Notes: generated from the letters alone by a model not told the origin. 64,000 nt of DNA from Nocardia niigatensis NBRC 100131 (GCF_000308655.1 NZ_BAGC01000005.1:1-64000); one strand, 5' to 3'; counted from the stretch's first letter, positions 51,799 to 61,721 are shown. Numbers and translations: made by a program.

Positions 51799-53166
51799 TT
51801 ATGTCGAAACCAGTTGGGCACGTAGCAGTTCGATGGCGTGGTCGGCGATGCGGCCGGCCCGCGCCGCCGACACCACACCCTCGGCGAAGGTGAAGTTCCA
51901 GCGCAGCACACCGCCGCTGGTGACCGCACCGGCCACCATGTAGGAGATACACGAGACGCCGACTGCTCCCTGTAACCCGGAAAGCCGCCAGTTCCCGGCC
52001 CGATCAGGGAAGGCCGAAAGCCCGATATTGCTGACGAGCACGGTACGCGCCGCCCGCTGATTCACCAGATCCACGATCAACTTGCTCTTCGCGACAGATT
52101 TTGGGGTGACCACCCGCCAGGAAGCCAGCCCTGACAGATGCTGACGAAGTCGTAGCCGTCGGCGCACGATCCGATTGGATCGGCGCGCGGTGGTCCACAG
52201 ATCGATATTCGGTCCGGCGAGCAGACAACCCGAAACACTGGAAGCATAAGGACCCAGCTCTTCCAGCCCGATCGGCGGTGAAAGTTCACCTCGACAATTC
52301 ACCGGTGATCCAATCGGCACATGCCGGGAAGTATTCGGCGAAATTTCGTGAGCCACGGCCGTGGCCATGGCCGCCGTCAATGCGCCATGCACAGTGACGC
52401 CCTTACTCTTGCAGAGCGCCATCAAATCGGATGTATCGGATTTGGACAATTCGCGGCAAATAAGTCGTGTGCGGCGTTGAGCGGGTGGGACTTCGGCCTC
52501 GGGCGACAGTAGGACAGGTCGGCTCAGCACCGAGACAGCCTGGTCCAGCAGTAGGCCGAGGACCGCCCGGGTCAGGCTGCGGGAACCACGCGGGATCAAT
52601 TCGTCGGCCGGCCGCAGCGGTGGCCGGGACACGATCGTCGCCGGATCTGGTCCGGGTTCCGCCGCGTATCGGACAACCTGCCCCAGCAGCGAAACCATCG
52701 ACAGCGCATCGGAGATGACGTGCGCGATGGTGAGAATCAGATCGTGCGATTCGTCCGCGGTACCACCCCCGCGCACCACATCCACCAGCCGGACCAGCGG
52801 ACCCGTTCGCCAGTCGAGAGGTTCGCGCAGTTCCACGACGTCGACCTCGGCGGCGACCGCCGCCTCGTCGTCGGCGGCCACCCGTACGGTGCGGATGCCC
52901 ACCCGGGGATGGTCGGCCGGGGTGAACCGGGGGTGGGAGCCGTCCGGCCGGGCTTCGATGCGCACCCGCAACAGCGGATGCTCGGCGACCACGCGGGCGG
53001 CCGCACGCTCCAGTTGTGCCGTGGTCACCGTGCCGTCGATGTGGATCCACGCGGCACCGTTCATCGTCGAGATCTGATCGGCGATCCAGAACCATCGTTC
53101 CGAATTGCTGAGCGGACGGAAAACTTCGAGCAAATTTGTGTTCGGATGATCGGCAATCGTGGCCAC
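51799..53166 (-). CDS. PapA/condensation-type acyltransferase
   Basis: A 455-residue stand-alone protein of the condensation/PapA superfamily. The catalytic motif is H149-V-I-S-D153 (IAHVISDAL), with one His and Ala in place of the usual Gly after Asp. The N-terminal RPLSNSERWFWIADQISTMN resembles PapA5-type transferases, and GSPVNCRGELSPPIGLEELG and VSNIGLSAFP are as in that family. PapA enzymes esterify polyketide chains from Mas-like PKSs onto alcohols, so a role in acylating the cluster product or its sugar is likely (inference). It is convergent with the P450 (6-nt gap) and divergent from the glycosyltransferase. Confidence 0.85.
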   Translation of the reverse strand: MATIADHPNTNLLEVFRPLSNSERWFWIADQISTMNGAAWIHIDGTVTTAQLERAAARVVAEHPLLRVRIEARPDGSHPRFTPADHPRVGIRTVRVAADDEAAVAAEVDVVELREPLDWRTGPLVRLVDVVRGGGTADESHDLILTIAHVISDALSMVSLLGQVVRYAAEPGPDPATIVSRPPLRPADELIPRGSRSLTRAVLGLLLDQAVSVLSRPVLLSPEAEVPPAQRRTRLICRELSKSDTSDLMALCKSKGVTVHGALTAAMATAVAHEISPNTSRHVPIGSPVNCRGELSPPIGLEELGPYASSVSGCLLAGPNIDLWTTARRSNRIVRRRLRLRQHLSGLASWRVVTPKSVAKSKLIVDLVNQRAARTVLVSNIGLSAFPDRAGNWRLSGLQGAVGVSCISYMVAGAVTSGGVLRWNFTFAEGVVSAARAGRIADHAIELLRAQLVST

Positions 53167-53348
53167 GGTACCCCCGGTTTACATTGAAATGCGCCCTTCA
53201 ATTGTGTAAGGAATCGGGTGAGGGCGCGGTTTTCGGCGCAATCTTGGCATGGCAATCAAGAAGAGGCAAGGGCCTTGTGCCGCTTCGGTTCTGCCGCTAC
53301 GCTCGATGCGGGATTTGAAACGTGTTCTAGGTGGGGCTCTGGTCATTC
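53167..53348. promoter_or_regulatory. Divergent promoter region, acyltransferase / glycosyltransferase
   Basis: 182 bp between divergent genes, AT-richer on the acyltransferase side (TTTACATTGAAATG, 53179-53192). The exact KstR box lies at its glycosyltransferase end. Both genes could answer to it. Confidence 0.55.
53316..53329. promoter_or_regulatory. KstR-type operator upstream of the glycosyltransferase (exact)
   Basis: TGAAACGTGTTCTA matches all eight fixed positions of TnnAACnnGTTnnA and ends 19 nt before the ATG of the glycosyltransferase, a spacing like that at cyp125 (21 nt). Confidence 0.78.
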
Positions 53349-54485
53349 ATGCGTGTATTGTTCATTTCCGCTCCAGGAATGGGGCACATCTTTCCGATGA
53401 TTCCGCTGGCATGGGCGCTACGCACGGCCGGTCACGAGGTCCTCGTCGCCACGGCCGGAGACGCCCTGGCCGCCAAGGACGCTGGGTTGCCGGTGGTGGA
53501 TCTGGTGCCGGGCTTCGACGTCCAGGTTCTGTACAGCCAAGTGCTGCGCGATAATCCGGAACTCGCCAAGGAAATGGAGGCGGGCATGAAGGTTACCGAC
53601 CTCCGTGAGCCCGCGATAATGTCGAGGTTGGCATTGGTTTCCATGATGTTGGCCGACGGTGCGGTCGCACTCGCCGAACAATGGCGGCCAGACGTCGTCG
53701 TCGAGTCCATGATTCTCGGCGCGGGCCAGGTCGTGGCCGGCAAGCTCGGAATCCCGCTGTTCGTCCATGGATTCGGCTTCGCCCGCGGTGACGGTCTCGC
53801 GCCGAAGTGGCGTGAGTACCTCGCGGCCCAGTTCGACCAGCACGGCGCCGAACTGCCGGAGCGCACCGGGTACATCGACATCGCCCCGCCCAGCATGCTG
53901 ACCGAGCCGCCGACCGGATGGTCCATGCGCTTCGTGCCCTACAACGCCGGCGGAGTCCTGCCGGAATGGGCACGCCGCGCGCCACAACGGCGGCAGATCG
54001 TCGTCACCCTCGGGACGATCGCGCCGCTCATGAGCGGGCTCGGTCCGATCGAGCGACTACTCGCCGCCGCACCGGACATCGATGCCGACTTCGTGCTCGC
54101 GCTGGGCACGGCGGACACCAGCGGTCTGAGCGCGCTGCCCTCGAATGTCCGCATCGTGGACTGGATTCCACTCGACGCGCTCCTTCAGCACAGTCCGCTA
54201 CTCATTCACCACGGCGGTGCGGGCACCACGTTGACCGCGCTGGCTCTGGGGGTGCCGCAGATCGCGGTACCGAGCGGTGCCGACCGGTACATCAATGCGA
54301 TCGCCGTGCACGATTCGGGCACGGGGGTGTCCGTGGAAGAGGACGAGTTGGACGCGGCGCTGATCGATCGGGTGCTAGGCGACGAGAAGATCCGGCAGGA
54401 ATCGGGACGGGTTCGAGACGAAATCGCCGGCATGCCCGCACCCAGTGCCGTGGCGGCTCAGCTGCTCGAATTTGTCGGCGGCTGA
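53349..54485 (+). CDS. GT1-family glycosyltransferase of the PKS-NRPS cluster
   Basis: A 378-residue GT-B enzyme of the macrolide-glycosyltransferase type: VLFISAPGMGHIFPMIPLAWAL at the N terminus, and VDWIPLDALLQHSPLLIHHGGAGTTLTAL with the HHGGAGT sugar-nucleotide motif, followed by VPSGADRYINAIAV. It probably glycosylates the polyketide-peptide product. ATG 53349 is preferred over 53331 because the latter lies almost on the KstR box. The gene is separate from the PKS operon but carries its own exact KstR operator, which ties it to the same control. Confidence 0.88.
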   Translation: MRVLFISAPGMGHIFPMIPLAWALRTAGHEVLVATAGDALAAKDAGLPVVDLVPGFDVQVLYSQVLRDNPELAKEMEAGMKVTDLREPAIMSRLALVSMMLADGAVALAEQWRPDVVVESMILGAGQVVAGKLGIPLFVHGFGFARGDGLAPKWREYLAAQFDQHGAELPERTGYIDIAPPSMLTEPPTGWSMRFVPYNAGGVLPEWARRAPQRRQIVVTLGTIAPLMSGLGPIERLLAAAPDIDADFVLALGTADTSGLSALPSNVRIVDWIPLDALLQHSPLLIHHGGAGTTLTALALGVPQIAVPSGADRYINAIAVHDSGTGVSVEEDELDAALIDRVLGDEKIRQESGRVRDEIAGMPAPSAVAAQLLEFVGG

Positions 54486-54562
54486 GCGGACGCACTGCTG
54501 CTCTATTCGCGACAGGCGCGCGGCGTCGGATTCATCCGGGGACGCGCGCTTTTCGTAGGGCG

Positions 54563-54709
54563 GTGTTGCGGAGTGCGCGGCCGGAAATCATCGAAGATCC
54601 CGAATACCAGCAGATCTGGGATGCGCTGACTGCCGACCGCGCGTTCTACCGCGACTATCAGTCCCGGACCGAGCGACGGATTCCGCTGGTGCGGCTGCGT
54701 GAACTGTGA
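54563..54709 (+). CDS. Small hypothetical protein or gene remnant
   Basis: A 48-codon frame from GTG 54563, with acidic and aromatic residues (EDPEYQQIWDALTADRAFYRDY) and a basic end (RTERRIPLVRLREL). Codon use (G or C in most third positions) looks coding, unlike the shadows around it, but there is no clear ribosome site and I do not recognise it. It may be a short real protein or the tail of a gene lost when the cluster boundary formed. Confidence 0.35.
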   Translation: MLRSARPEIIEDPEYQQIWDALTADRAFYRDYQSRTERRIPLVRLREL

Positions 54710-54810
54710 GGGCCGCGTCGGCCGTGGCGTAGTGGCGGCCGTCGGCGCGGCTGCGGGGCGCGGAAGACCGGGTTAAGGTCGCAGGGTTGAGTGGAACGCG
54801 ACCGGTCAGG

Positions 54811-55785
54811 ATGCAGCACGTGGAGAACAAGAAGGCGCCGTGGACCGCCGCCGACATTCCGGATCTGAAGGGGCGCACCGCGATTGTGACGGGAGCCAGC
54901 GCCGGGCTGGGATTGGAGACGGCGCGGCGGCTCGCGGAACACGGGGCGCGGGTGGTCCTGGCGTGTCGTAATGCCGAGAAGGCCGCGGCCGCAGCGGAAG
55001 TCATCCGCCAGACCGTGCCGGGGGCCGAATTGCCGTTCCTGGAACTGGATCTGACGTCACTGAAGTCGATCCACTCGGCCGCGGCGCGGCTGCACGACGA
55101 CTTCGAGCAGATCGACCTGCTGGTGAACAACGCGGGCACGCTGAGCCGGGAACGGACGGTCACCGAGGACGGGTTCGAAACCGTCTTCGCGACAAACCAT
55201 CTCGGCCCCTTCGCGTTCACCGGGCTCACGCTCGATCTGCTGAACGCGGCCCCGCGAGCCCGGGTCGTCACCGTCACCAGCGGGCTGCCCGCGCAGAAGG
55301 GCACCTGGCTCGAACTCGACGACCTCACCTACGAGCGGCGCGCCTACAAGGCATACCCGGTCTACGCGCAGTCCAAGCAGGCCAACGCCAGCTTCGCCTT
55401 CGAACTGCAGCGGCAGCTGAACGGCACTGCGAGCCAACTGATCTCGGTGCTCGCGCACCCCGGCGCCGCCGAATCGGACTTCGCCCAGAACTTCGGGCCC
55501 GCGGTGGCCCTGCTGTCCCGGCCGGCCCTGCGCTGGGCCTTCCGGATCATCATGCAGACTGTCGAAATGGGCGCGCTGCCCAGCCTGCGCGCCGCCACCG
55601 ACCCCGCCGTGCGCGGCGGTGACTTCTACGGCCCCACAGGCGCCACCAAGGGCTACCCGGTGCCGAACGAGGCGGGGGAGCAGACCCGCGACCCGGAACT
55701 GGCCGCGCGACTGTGGGCCGAATCCGAGCGGCTCACCGGCGTCACCTACCGGTTCGATCAACTCACCGACAGCGTCGCGAAGTAG
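54811..55785 (+). CDS. Retinol-dehydrogenase-like SDR
   Basis: A 324-residue short-chain dehydrogenase of the RDH/WWOX-like group: TGASAGLGLETARRLAEHGARVV near residue 30, NNAGTL, FATNHLGPFAFTGLTL, and a YAQSKQANASFAFEL segment with YxxxK. The substrate is unknown; lipids, aldehydes or the cluster product are possible. Start is uncertain among TTG 54787, ATG 54811 and GTG 54820; I used the ATG. It ends before a bidirectional hairpin facing otsA. Confidence 0.82.
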   Translation: MQHVENKKAPWTAADIPDLKGRTAIVTGASAGLGLETARRLAEHGARVVLACRNAEKAAAAAEVIRQTVPGAELPFLELDLTSLKSIHSAAARLHDDFEQIDLLVNNAGTLSRERTVTEDGFETVFATNHLGPFAFTGLTLDLLNAAPRARVVTVTSGLPAQKGTWLELDDLTYERRAYKAYPVYAQSKQANASFAFELQRQLNGTASQLISVLAHPGAAESDFAQNFGPAVALLSRPALRWAFRIIMQTVEMGALPSLRAATDPAVRGGDFYGPTGATKGYPVPNEAGEQTRDPELAARLWAESERLTGVTYRFDQLTDSVAK

Positions 55786-55797
55786 GTTCGGCACGCC

Positions 55798-55828
55798 GAA
55801 CGCCCCCTGGAATCTCCAGGGGGCGTTC
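55798..55828. terminator. Bidirectional terminator between the SDR and otsA
   Basis: A perfect 14-bp stem (GAACGCCCCCTGGA and its complement) with the loop ATC, between convergent genes. Confidence 0.8.
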
Positions 55829-55842
55829 GATTCTCGGCTGTC

Positions 55843-57324
55843 TCAGCGACTCTGATCCGGGTCCACATCGTCATCGGTCAGCAGCGCGCTGCCGGCGACA
55901 CGATCGGTGGCCAGGGCGTCGAGGAAGGCGCGCGCCCACCGGTCGACGTCATGGCTGAGGACCTGGCGGCGCAGCGAACGCATCCGACGGCGACGGGTGT
56001 CGCGGTCATCGTCGATCGCACCGATCAGGGCGTCCTTCACACTGTCGAGATCGTGCGGATTGCAGAGATAAGCCTGCCGCAATTCCGCTGCGGCACCGGT
56101 GAATTCGCTCAGCACCAGAGCGCCGTTCAGGCTGCCCTGACACGCCACGTACTCCTTGGCGACCAGATTCATGCCGTCCCGCAGTGGCGTCACCACCATG
56201 ACGTCGGCGGCCACGAAGAACGCGATGAGCTCGTCGCGCGGGATCGGGCGGTGCAGATAGTGCACCACCGGATAACCCACCCGGGAGAACTCGCCGTTGA
56301 TCCGGCCCACCTGGCGTTCGATGTCGCCACGCATCTGCTTGTAGGACTCGACCCGCTCGCGGCTCGGCGTGGCCAGCTGCACCATCACCGTGTCCGCCGG
56401 ATCGATCCGGCCGTCGTGCAGCAGCTCCTCCAGCGCGGCCAACCGGATGTCGATGCCCTTGGTGTAGTCCAGGCGGTCCACACCCAGCAGGATCGTCTTC
56501 GGATTGCCCAGCTCCGCACGGATCTTCGCGGCCCGCTCCCGCACCCCGCGCCGGCGCGAATACTCGTCCAGCTCGGTCGAGGTGATGGAGATCGGGAACG
56601 CGCCCACCCGCACGGTGCGGAAACCCACCTGCACCACACCGAGTTTCGAGCGCACGCCCACGGTGCCGCGCGACGTCGGCTGCCCCGCCAGCCTTCTGGC
56701 CAGATAGAGGAAGTTCTGCGCGCCGCCGGGCAGATGGAAACCGATCAGGTCGGCGCCCAGCAGGCCCTCGACGATCTCGGTGCGCCACGGCATCTGCATG
56801 AACAATTCCACCGGCGGGAACGGAATGTGCAGGAAGAAGCCGATGGTCAGATCCGGGCGCAGCATGCGGAGCATCTTCGGCACCAGCTGCAGCTGGTAGT
56901 CCTGCACCCACACCGTCGCGCCCTCGGCCGCCACCTTGGCGGTGTACTCGGCGAAGCGGCGGTTCACCTGCACGTACGCCTGCCACCACTGGCGGTCGTA
57001 GACCGGTCGCACGATCACATCGTGATACAGCGGCCACAGCGTCGCGTTGGAGAAACCCTCGTAGTAATCGGCGACCTCGTCGCCCGACAACGGCACCGGA
57101 TGCAGTTCCAGACCGTCCTCGACGATCGGATCCAGATCCACATCCGGGACGCCGGCCCAGCCGACCCAGGCGCCCTTGTTATTGCGCAGTACCGGTTCCA
57201 GCGCGGTCACCAGGCCGCCGGGGCTGCGCTTCCAGCGGGTGGTCCCATCGGGTAGTCGCTCCAGGTCGACCGGAAGCCGGTTGGCGACGACGACGAAACC
57301 GGAGCCGGAGCTATCCGGGTGCAC
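55843..57324 (-). CDS. otsA: Trehalose-6-phosphate synthase OtsA
   Basis: A 493-residue GT20 enzyme making trehalose-6-phosphate from UDP- or ADP-glucose and glucose-6-phosphate. Motifs: VVANRLPVD, the tunnel motif [45 protein letters not shown] and [16 protein letters not shown]. Length equals the mycobacterial enzyme (Rv3490, 500 aa). GTG 57324 lies 3 nt after the stop of a small upstream gene. In M. tuberculosis otsA lies close to the end of the mce4 operon; here about 22 kb of biosynthetic genes come between. Confidence 0.95.
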   Translation of the reverse strand: MHPDSSGSGFVVVANRLPVDLERLPDGTTRWKRSPGGLVTALEPVLRNNKGAWVGWAGVPDVDLDPIVEDGLELHPVPLSGDEVADYYEGFSNATLWPLYHDVIVRPVYDRQWWQAYVQVNRRFAEYTAKVAAEGATVWVQDYQLQLVPKMLRMLRPDLTIGFFLHIPFPPVELFMQMPWRTEIVEGLLGADLIGFHLPGGAQNFLYLARRLAGQPTSRGTVGVRSKLGVVQVGFRTVRVGAFPISITSTELDEYSRRRGVRERAAKIRAELGNPKTILLGVDRLDYTKGIDIRLAALEELLHDGRIDPADTVMVQLATPSRERVESYKQMRGDIERQVGRINGEFSRVGYPVVHYLHRPIPRDELIAFFVAADVMVVTPLRDGMNLVAKEYVACQGSLNGALVLSEFTGAAAELRQAYLCNPHDLDSVKDALIGAIDDDRDTRRRRMRSLRRQVLSHDVDRWARAFLDALATDRVAGSALLTDDDVDPDQSR

Positions 57325-57327
57325 GGG

Positions 57328-57495
57328 TCATTCGCCTCGCGTCGGACCGATGCCCAACATGGACAGCAGCATGCGGCACTCGTCGGCGTCGGTCGCGTAG
57401 GCGGCCACCACGCGCTGGGCCTGTCGAGCGGTTTCGTCGGCGAGCGGTTCCAGATCGTCGTCCGCGATGTCGTTTGCGCCGGTCTTCGCGGCCAT
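57328..57495 (-). CDS. Small protein co-transcribed with otsA (Rv3489-like position)
   Basis: A 55-residue acidic protein (starts MAAKTGANDIADDDLEPLAD, ends SMLGIGPTRGE) read on the minus strand from ATG 57495, with GAGAGGA 6 nt upstream, ending 3 nt before the otsA GTG. It occupies the place of the small M. tuberculosis gene Rv3489. Function unknown; close coupling with otsA suggests a regulatory or stabilising role (inference). Confidence 0.65.
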   Translation of the reverse strand: MAAKTGANDIADDDLEPLADETARQAQRVVAAYATDADECRMLLSMLGIGPTRGE

Positions 57496-57658
57496 CTCAT
57501 GTCCTCTCGGAGAAGTCTGCTCGGTGCGAGGAGTCCATGGTATCTGCCAGGAAAGTCACGGCCACTCGCTGCGTGCATTGCGAGCCCTAACCGCAATCGT
57601 CCGTATCAACGGGACCATCCGGTCGGAATTCATGCGACGCGCCGGTGGTAGCGCCGAG

Positions 57659-57670
57659 CGAAACGTTTCG
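57659..57670. repeat. CGAAACGTTTCG palindrome upstream of the hydrolase gene
   Basis: A 12-bp perfect palindrome 62 nt before the alpha/beta-hydrolase ATG. It has AACGTT without the 2-nt spacer, so it is not a KstR box; it could bind another TetR- or LacI-like regulator. Confidence 0.4.
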
Positions 57671-57732
57671 AAGTCGGATACCTATACGGTGAACGAACCT
57701 AAGAATCGGACAAGTGGTAAGGGGTCGCAAGC

Positions 57733-58566
57733 ATGCCGTTGGCGACGGTGAACGGAATCTCGCTGAACTACCAGGTCAAGGGAGACGCATCCCGGGGCAC
57801 GGACGTGAAGGGCTCCGCACCGCTGGTCGTCATGATCATGGGCACCGGCAGCGGCGGCCGGGTCTGGGAACTGCACCAGGTCCCCGCGCTGATCTCCGCC
57901 GGATACCGGGTCTGCACCTTCGACAACCGCGGTATCGCACCGTCCTTCGAATCCGCGGACGGGATCACCATCGAGGACCTGGTGCGCGACACCGCCGCCC
58001 TCATCGAATTCCTCGACGAGGGACCGGCACTGGTGGTCGGCCAGTCCATGGGCGCGCGTGTCGCGCAGGAACTCGCGCTGGCCCGACCCGAACTGGTCCG
58101 CAAGGCCGTTTTCATGGCGGGACACGCCCGGCTGGATCAGTTTCAGCGCACGCTCTCGCTCGGCGAGCACGAACTCGACGACTCGAGCGTCCGGCTGCCC
58201 GCCAAATACGAGGCCGCCATGACCGCCATCATGAACCTCTCCCCGGCCACCATGGCCGACCCGCACGCCGCCCGCGACTGGCTCGACCTGTTCGAATTCA
58301 CCGGCGGCCCGGCATCGCCCGGAGTGCGCGCGCAGCGGCGCATGGACCACGATTTCGACCGCACCCAGGCATACCGGGACATCACCGTGACCTGCCTGTC
58401 CATGGGCTTCGCGGACGACCGGATGATCCCGCCCTACCTTTCCCGCGAGGTCGCCGATATCATTCCGGGAGCCCGTTACCAGGAGGTTCCCGACGCCGGT
58501 CACTTCGGCTATCTGGAACAACCGGAGGCCGTCAACAAGATCCTGCTCGAATTCTTCGCGGCTTGA
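57733..58566 (+). CDS. Alpha/beta hydrolase
   Basis: A 277-residue alpha/beta-hydrolase-fold protein: VVMIMGTGSGGRVWELHQVP (oxyanion region), FDNRGIAPS, nucleophile elbow VVGQSMGARVAQ with S105, and the C-terminal DAGHFGYLEQPEAVNKILLEF with the catalytic His. The acid is probably the Asp in GFADDRM. Similar enzymes act as esterases, lactonases or proofreading thioesterases. It lies 138 bp before the MbtH-like gene on the same strand and could serve the NRPS as a type II thioesterase, but the sequence does not decide this. Confidence 0.8.
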   Translation: MPLATVNGISLNYQVKGDASRGTDVKGSAPLVVMIMGTGSGGRVWELHQVPALISAGYRVCTFDNRGIAPSFESADGITIEDLVRDTAALIEFLDEGPALVVGQSMGARVAQELALARPELVRKAVFMAGHARLDQFQRTLSLGEHELDDSSVRLPAKYEAAMTAIMNLSPATMADPHAARDWLDLFEFTGGPASPGVRAQRRMDHDFDRTQAYRDITVTCLSMGFADDRMIPPYLSREVADIIPGARYQEVPDAGHFGYLEQPEAVNKILLEFFAA

Positions 58567-58704
58567 ATGAAGTGCAGGTAACCGCCCAGCGGTAACGCCT
58601 GCCTTGCTAGGGTCGAATCAACGTCGGGGGCTCGTTCCATCACTGCGGTGGCTGGACGATCCGTCTACGTTCCCGTACACAGCGCCAGTATCCAGTGAGG
58701 TGAA

Positions 58705-58947
58705 ATGAGCACCAATCCCTTCGATGACGAAGACGGCCGGTTCTTCGTCCTGGTCAACGATGAGGAACAGCACTCCCTGTGGCCCGCCTTCGCCGAGGTT
58801 CCGGCGGGTTGGCGAGTCGTTTTCGGCGAGGACAGCCGCGCCGCGTGCGTCGAGTACGTCGAGAAGAACTGGACGGATATGCGTCCGAAGAGCCTGCGTG
58901 ACGCCATGGCGGCGGACGACGCGGCTCGTCAGGCGGCTCAGTCCTGA
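58705..58947 (+). CDS. mbtH: MbtH-like NRPS adenylation chaperone
   Basis: An 80-residue MbtH-family protein with the full family signature: [37 protein letters not shown] and [17 protein letters not shown], including the three conserved Trp. MbtH proteins bind and activate or stabilise NRPS A domains. The only NRPS in the window is at 40321, 15 kb away, so it may be its partner, although MbtH proteins can serve NRPSs elsewhere. GAGGTGA precedes the ATG. Confidence 0.92.
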   Translation: MSTNPFDDEDGRFFVLVNDEEQHSLWPAFAEVPAGWRVVFGEDSRAACVEYVEKNWTDMRPKSLRDAMAADDAARQAAQS

Positions 58948-59111
58948 CACCCTGCGGTTAGTCCGATACTGCGCGAACGGCTTCCGAACGCGGCCGGGCG
59001 ACGTCACGAGCGTCCCCGGCCGCGCTCCGGTCTGTCCTGCAGCGTCGTTCCGACCGGGCAGCCGGCTTTTCCGCGCAGCCGGCCATCCCGGTTATGATGG
59101 CACCGCTTTCC

Positions 59112-59183
59112 GCCTCCTTAGCTCAGTGGTAGAGCACCGCTCTTGTAAAGCGAAGGTCGTCAGTTCAATCCTGACAGGGGGCT
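59112..59183 (+). tRNA. tRNA-Thr (anticodon TGT)
   Basis: A complete cloverleaf of 72 nt: acceptor GCCTCCT pairing with AGGGGGC (one T-G pair), D arm GCTCAGTGGTAGAGC, anticodon loop CTTGTAA with TGT, T arm GTCAGTTCAATCCTGAC. The CCA end is not encoded, as usual in actinobacteria. Confidence 0.95.
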
Positions 59184-59318
59184 CGTAGGACGAGCGCCGG
59201 TCGCGACGCGACCGGCGTTCTCTCGTTTCCGCCCGCGACCGTGCCGGGATCCGGCGTTCGCAGGAAACTCCCAGGGAAGGGCCAGGTTCTTCGCGGGCGA
59301 AGCGCAGAATATGACCTC

Positions 59319-60052
<734 letters not shown>

Positions 60053-60056
<4 letters not shown>

Positions 60057-61576
60057 ACGCCGCCGCGCCGGTCGACGGCGAAGGCGCGGCACCCCTCGAG
60101 GCGCGCCGCAGCCTCCGGCGGCGGATCGCGCACCGGCTCGCGGCCGTGCCGCTGCGCACCACCCTGATGCTGGCCCTGGTGTCCCTGGTCGGCTTCGGGC
60201 TGCTGGTCTCGGGTATCGCGGTCACCTCGCTCATGCGCAATGTCCTGGTCGAGCGGATCGACCGGCAGCTCTACGACGCGGCCCACAGCTGGGCCGCGCC
60301 CGGCGCGCAGCGACCCGAACCGCTGCCCACCGTGCGCGGGCGGGAACGGCCGCCGCACCTGTACTGGGTGCAGGTGCGGGACTCGGCGGGTCAGGTCACG
60401 CTGAGCTTGTCGGCCGGAGTGCAGCAGCCAGAGTTGCCCGCGGACCTGGGCAACCGGCCGCGGACCGTCGGCTCGGAGGGCGCGTCCACCGAGGAGTGGC
60501 GGGTGCTGCGGACCGTCAACGAGTACGGCACCAGCACCATCGCGCTGCGCATGGACGAGACGAACTCCCTGCTGGACAAGCTGATCGTGCTGCAGCTGGT
60601 TATCGGCGCGCTGGTGCTGGCCGCGCTGGCCGCGGTCGCCCGCATCGTGATCCGGCGCAGTCTGCGGCCGCTGCGGGAAGTGGAGAGGACCGCGGCCGCC
60701 ATCGCGGGCGGTGATCTGCATCAGCGAGTTCCGGTGCGCGGCACCGACACCGAGGTCGATCACCTCTCACAGTCGCTGAACACCATGCTGACCCAGATCC
60801 AGCAGGCCTTCGCCGCCACCGAGGCCTCCGAGGAGGCGGCGCGGCGCTCCGAGGCCAAGATGCGGCGCTTCATCGCCGACGCCAGCCACGAACTGCGCAC
60901 CCCGCTCACCACCATCAAGGGCTTCTCCGAGCTGTACCGGCAGGGCGCCATCACCGACCCGGACATGCTGATGGATCGCATCGAACGCGAGTCCAAGCGA
61001 ATGGGGCTGCTGGTCGAGGACCTGCTCATGCTGGCCCGGCTGGACGCGCAGCGGCCCGTGGAACGGCGGCCGCTGGATCTGCTCATGATGGCCAGCGATG
61101 CCGTGCACAGCGCCCGCGCCCTGGCCGCGGCCCAGCACCCGGAGGGTCCCGAGCGCAAGATCGACCTCGAAATCCGGCCCGGGCCCGGCACTCTGGAGAT
61201 GCTCGGCGACGAGACGCGGCTGCGGCAGGTGCTGGCCAACCTGCTCAACAACGCGCTCCAGCACACGCCGACCGAGGCGGAGGTGACGGTGCGGCTCACC
61301 CCGGCCGCCGACGAGGTGCTCATCGAGGTCGCCGACACCGGACCGGGACTGGAGGCCGAGCAGGCCGAGCGGGTCTTCGAACGCTTCTATCGCACCGACG
61401 TGTCCCGCAGCCGGGTCAGCGGCGGTACGGGACTGGGTCTTTCGATCGTGCAGGCGCTGGTCGACGCGCACAGCGGCACGGTGTCGGTGACCAGCGCGCC
61501 GGGGGAGGGCACCACTTTCACGGTGCGCCTGCCCCGCGAGCTGTCCCGCCTCTCCGGGCCTTCAGCGCCCGGCTGA
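60053..61576 (+). CDS. phoR: Sensor histidine kinase PhoR
   Basis: A 507-residue sensor kinase: membrane helix 1 at about 40-62 (TLMLALVSLVGFGLLVSGI), a 115-residue extracellular sensor, helix 2 at about 183-203 (VLQLVIGALVLAALAAVARI), HAMP domain, HisKA with H279 in RFIADASHELRTPLT, and HATPase with NLLNNALQHTP, DTGPGLEAEQ and GGTGLGLSIV. GTG 60053 overlaps the phoP stop. It phosphorylates PhoP; the signal (acid pH or similar in mycobacteria) is not shown by the sequence. Confidence 0.92.
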
Positions 61577-61721
61577 GCGCCGCCGCAGGTCGTGCATGCG
61601 TGCCGCCGGTTGAGAGCCGTACCCATTCTGGGCGTACCCGATGAGTTACCCCGATCCTCACGAGATCAGTTGTTGCGTCCCGTGCCGCCGTCGGCCGGTC
61701 CAGGAACCTCGGGATACTCAC

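Noticed and set aside
57659-57670. KstR operator upstream of the alpha/beta hydrolase
   Set aside because: CGAAACGTTTCG lacks the 2-nt spacer between AAC and GTT and does not fit TnnAACnnGTTnnA.
59112-59183. tRNA-Thr as integration site of a mobile element
   Set aside because: No repeat of the tRNA 3' end elsewhere in the window and no integrase; the flanks are ordinary chromosomal genes.
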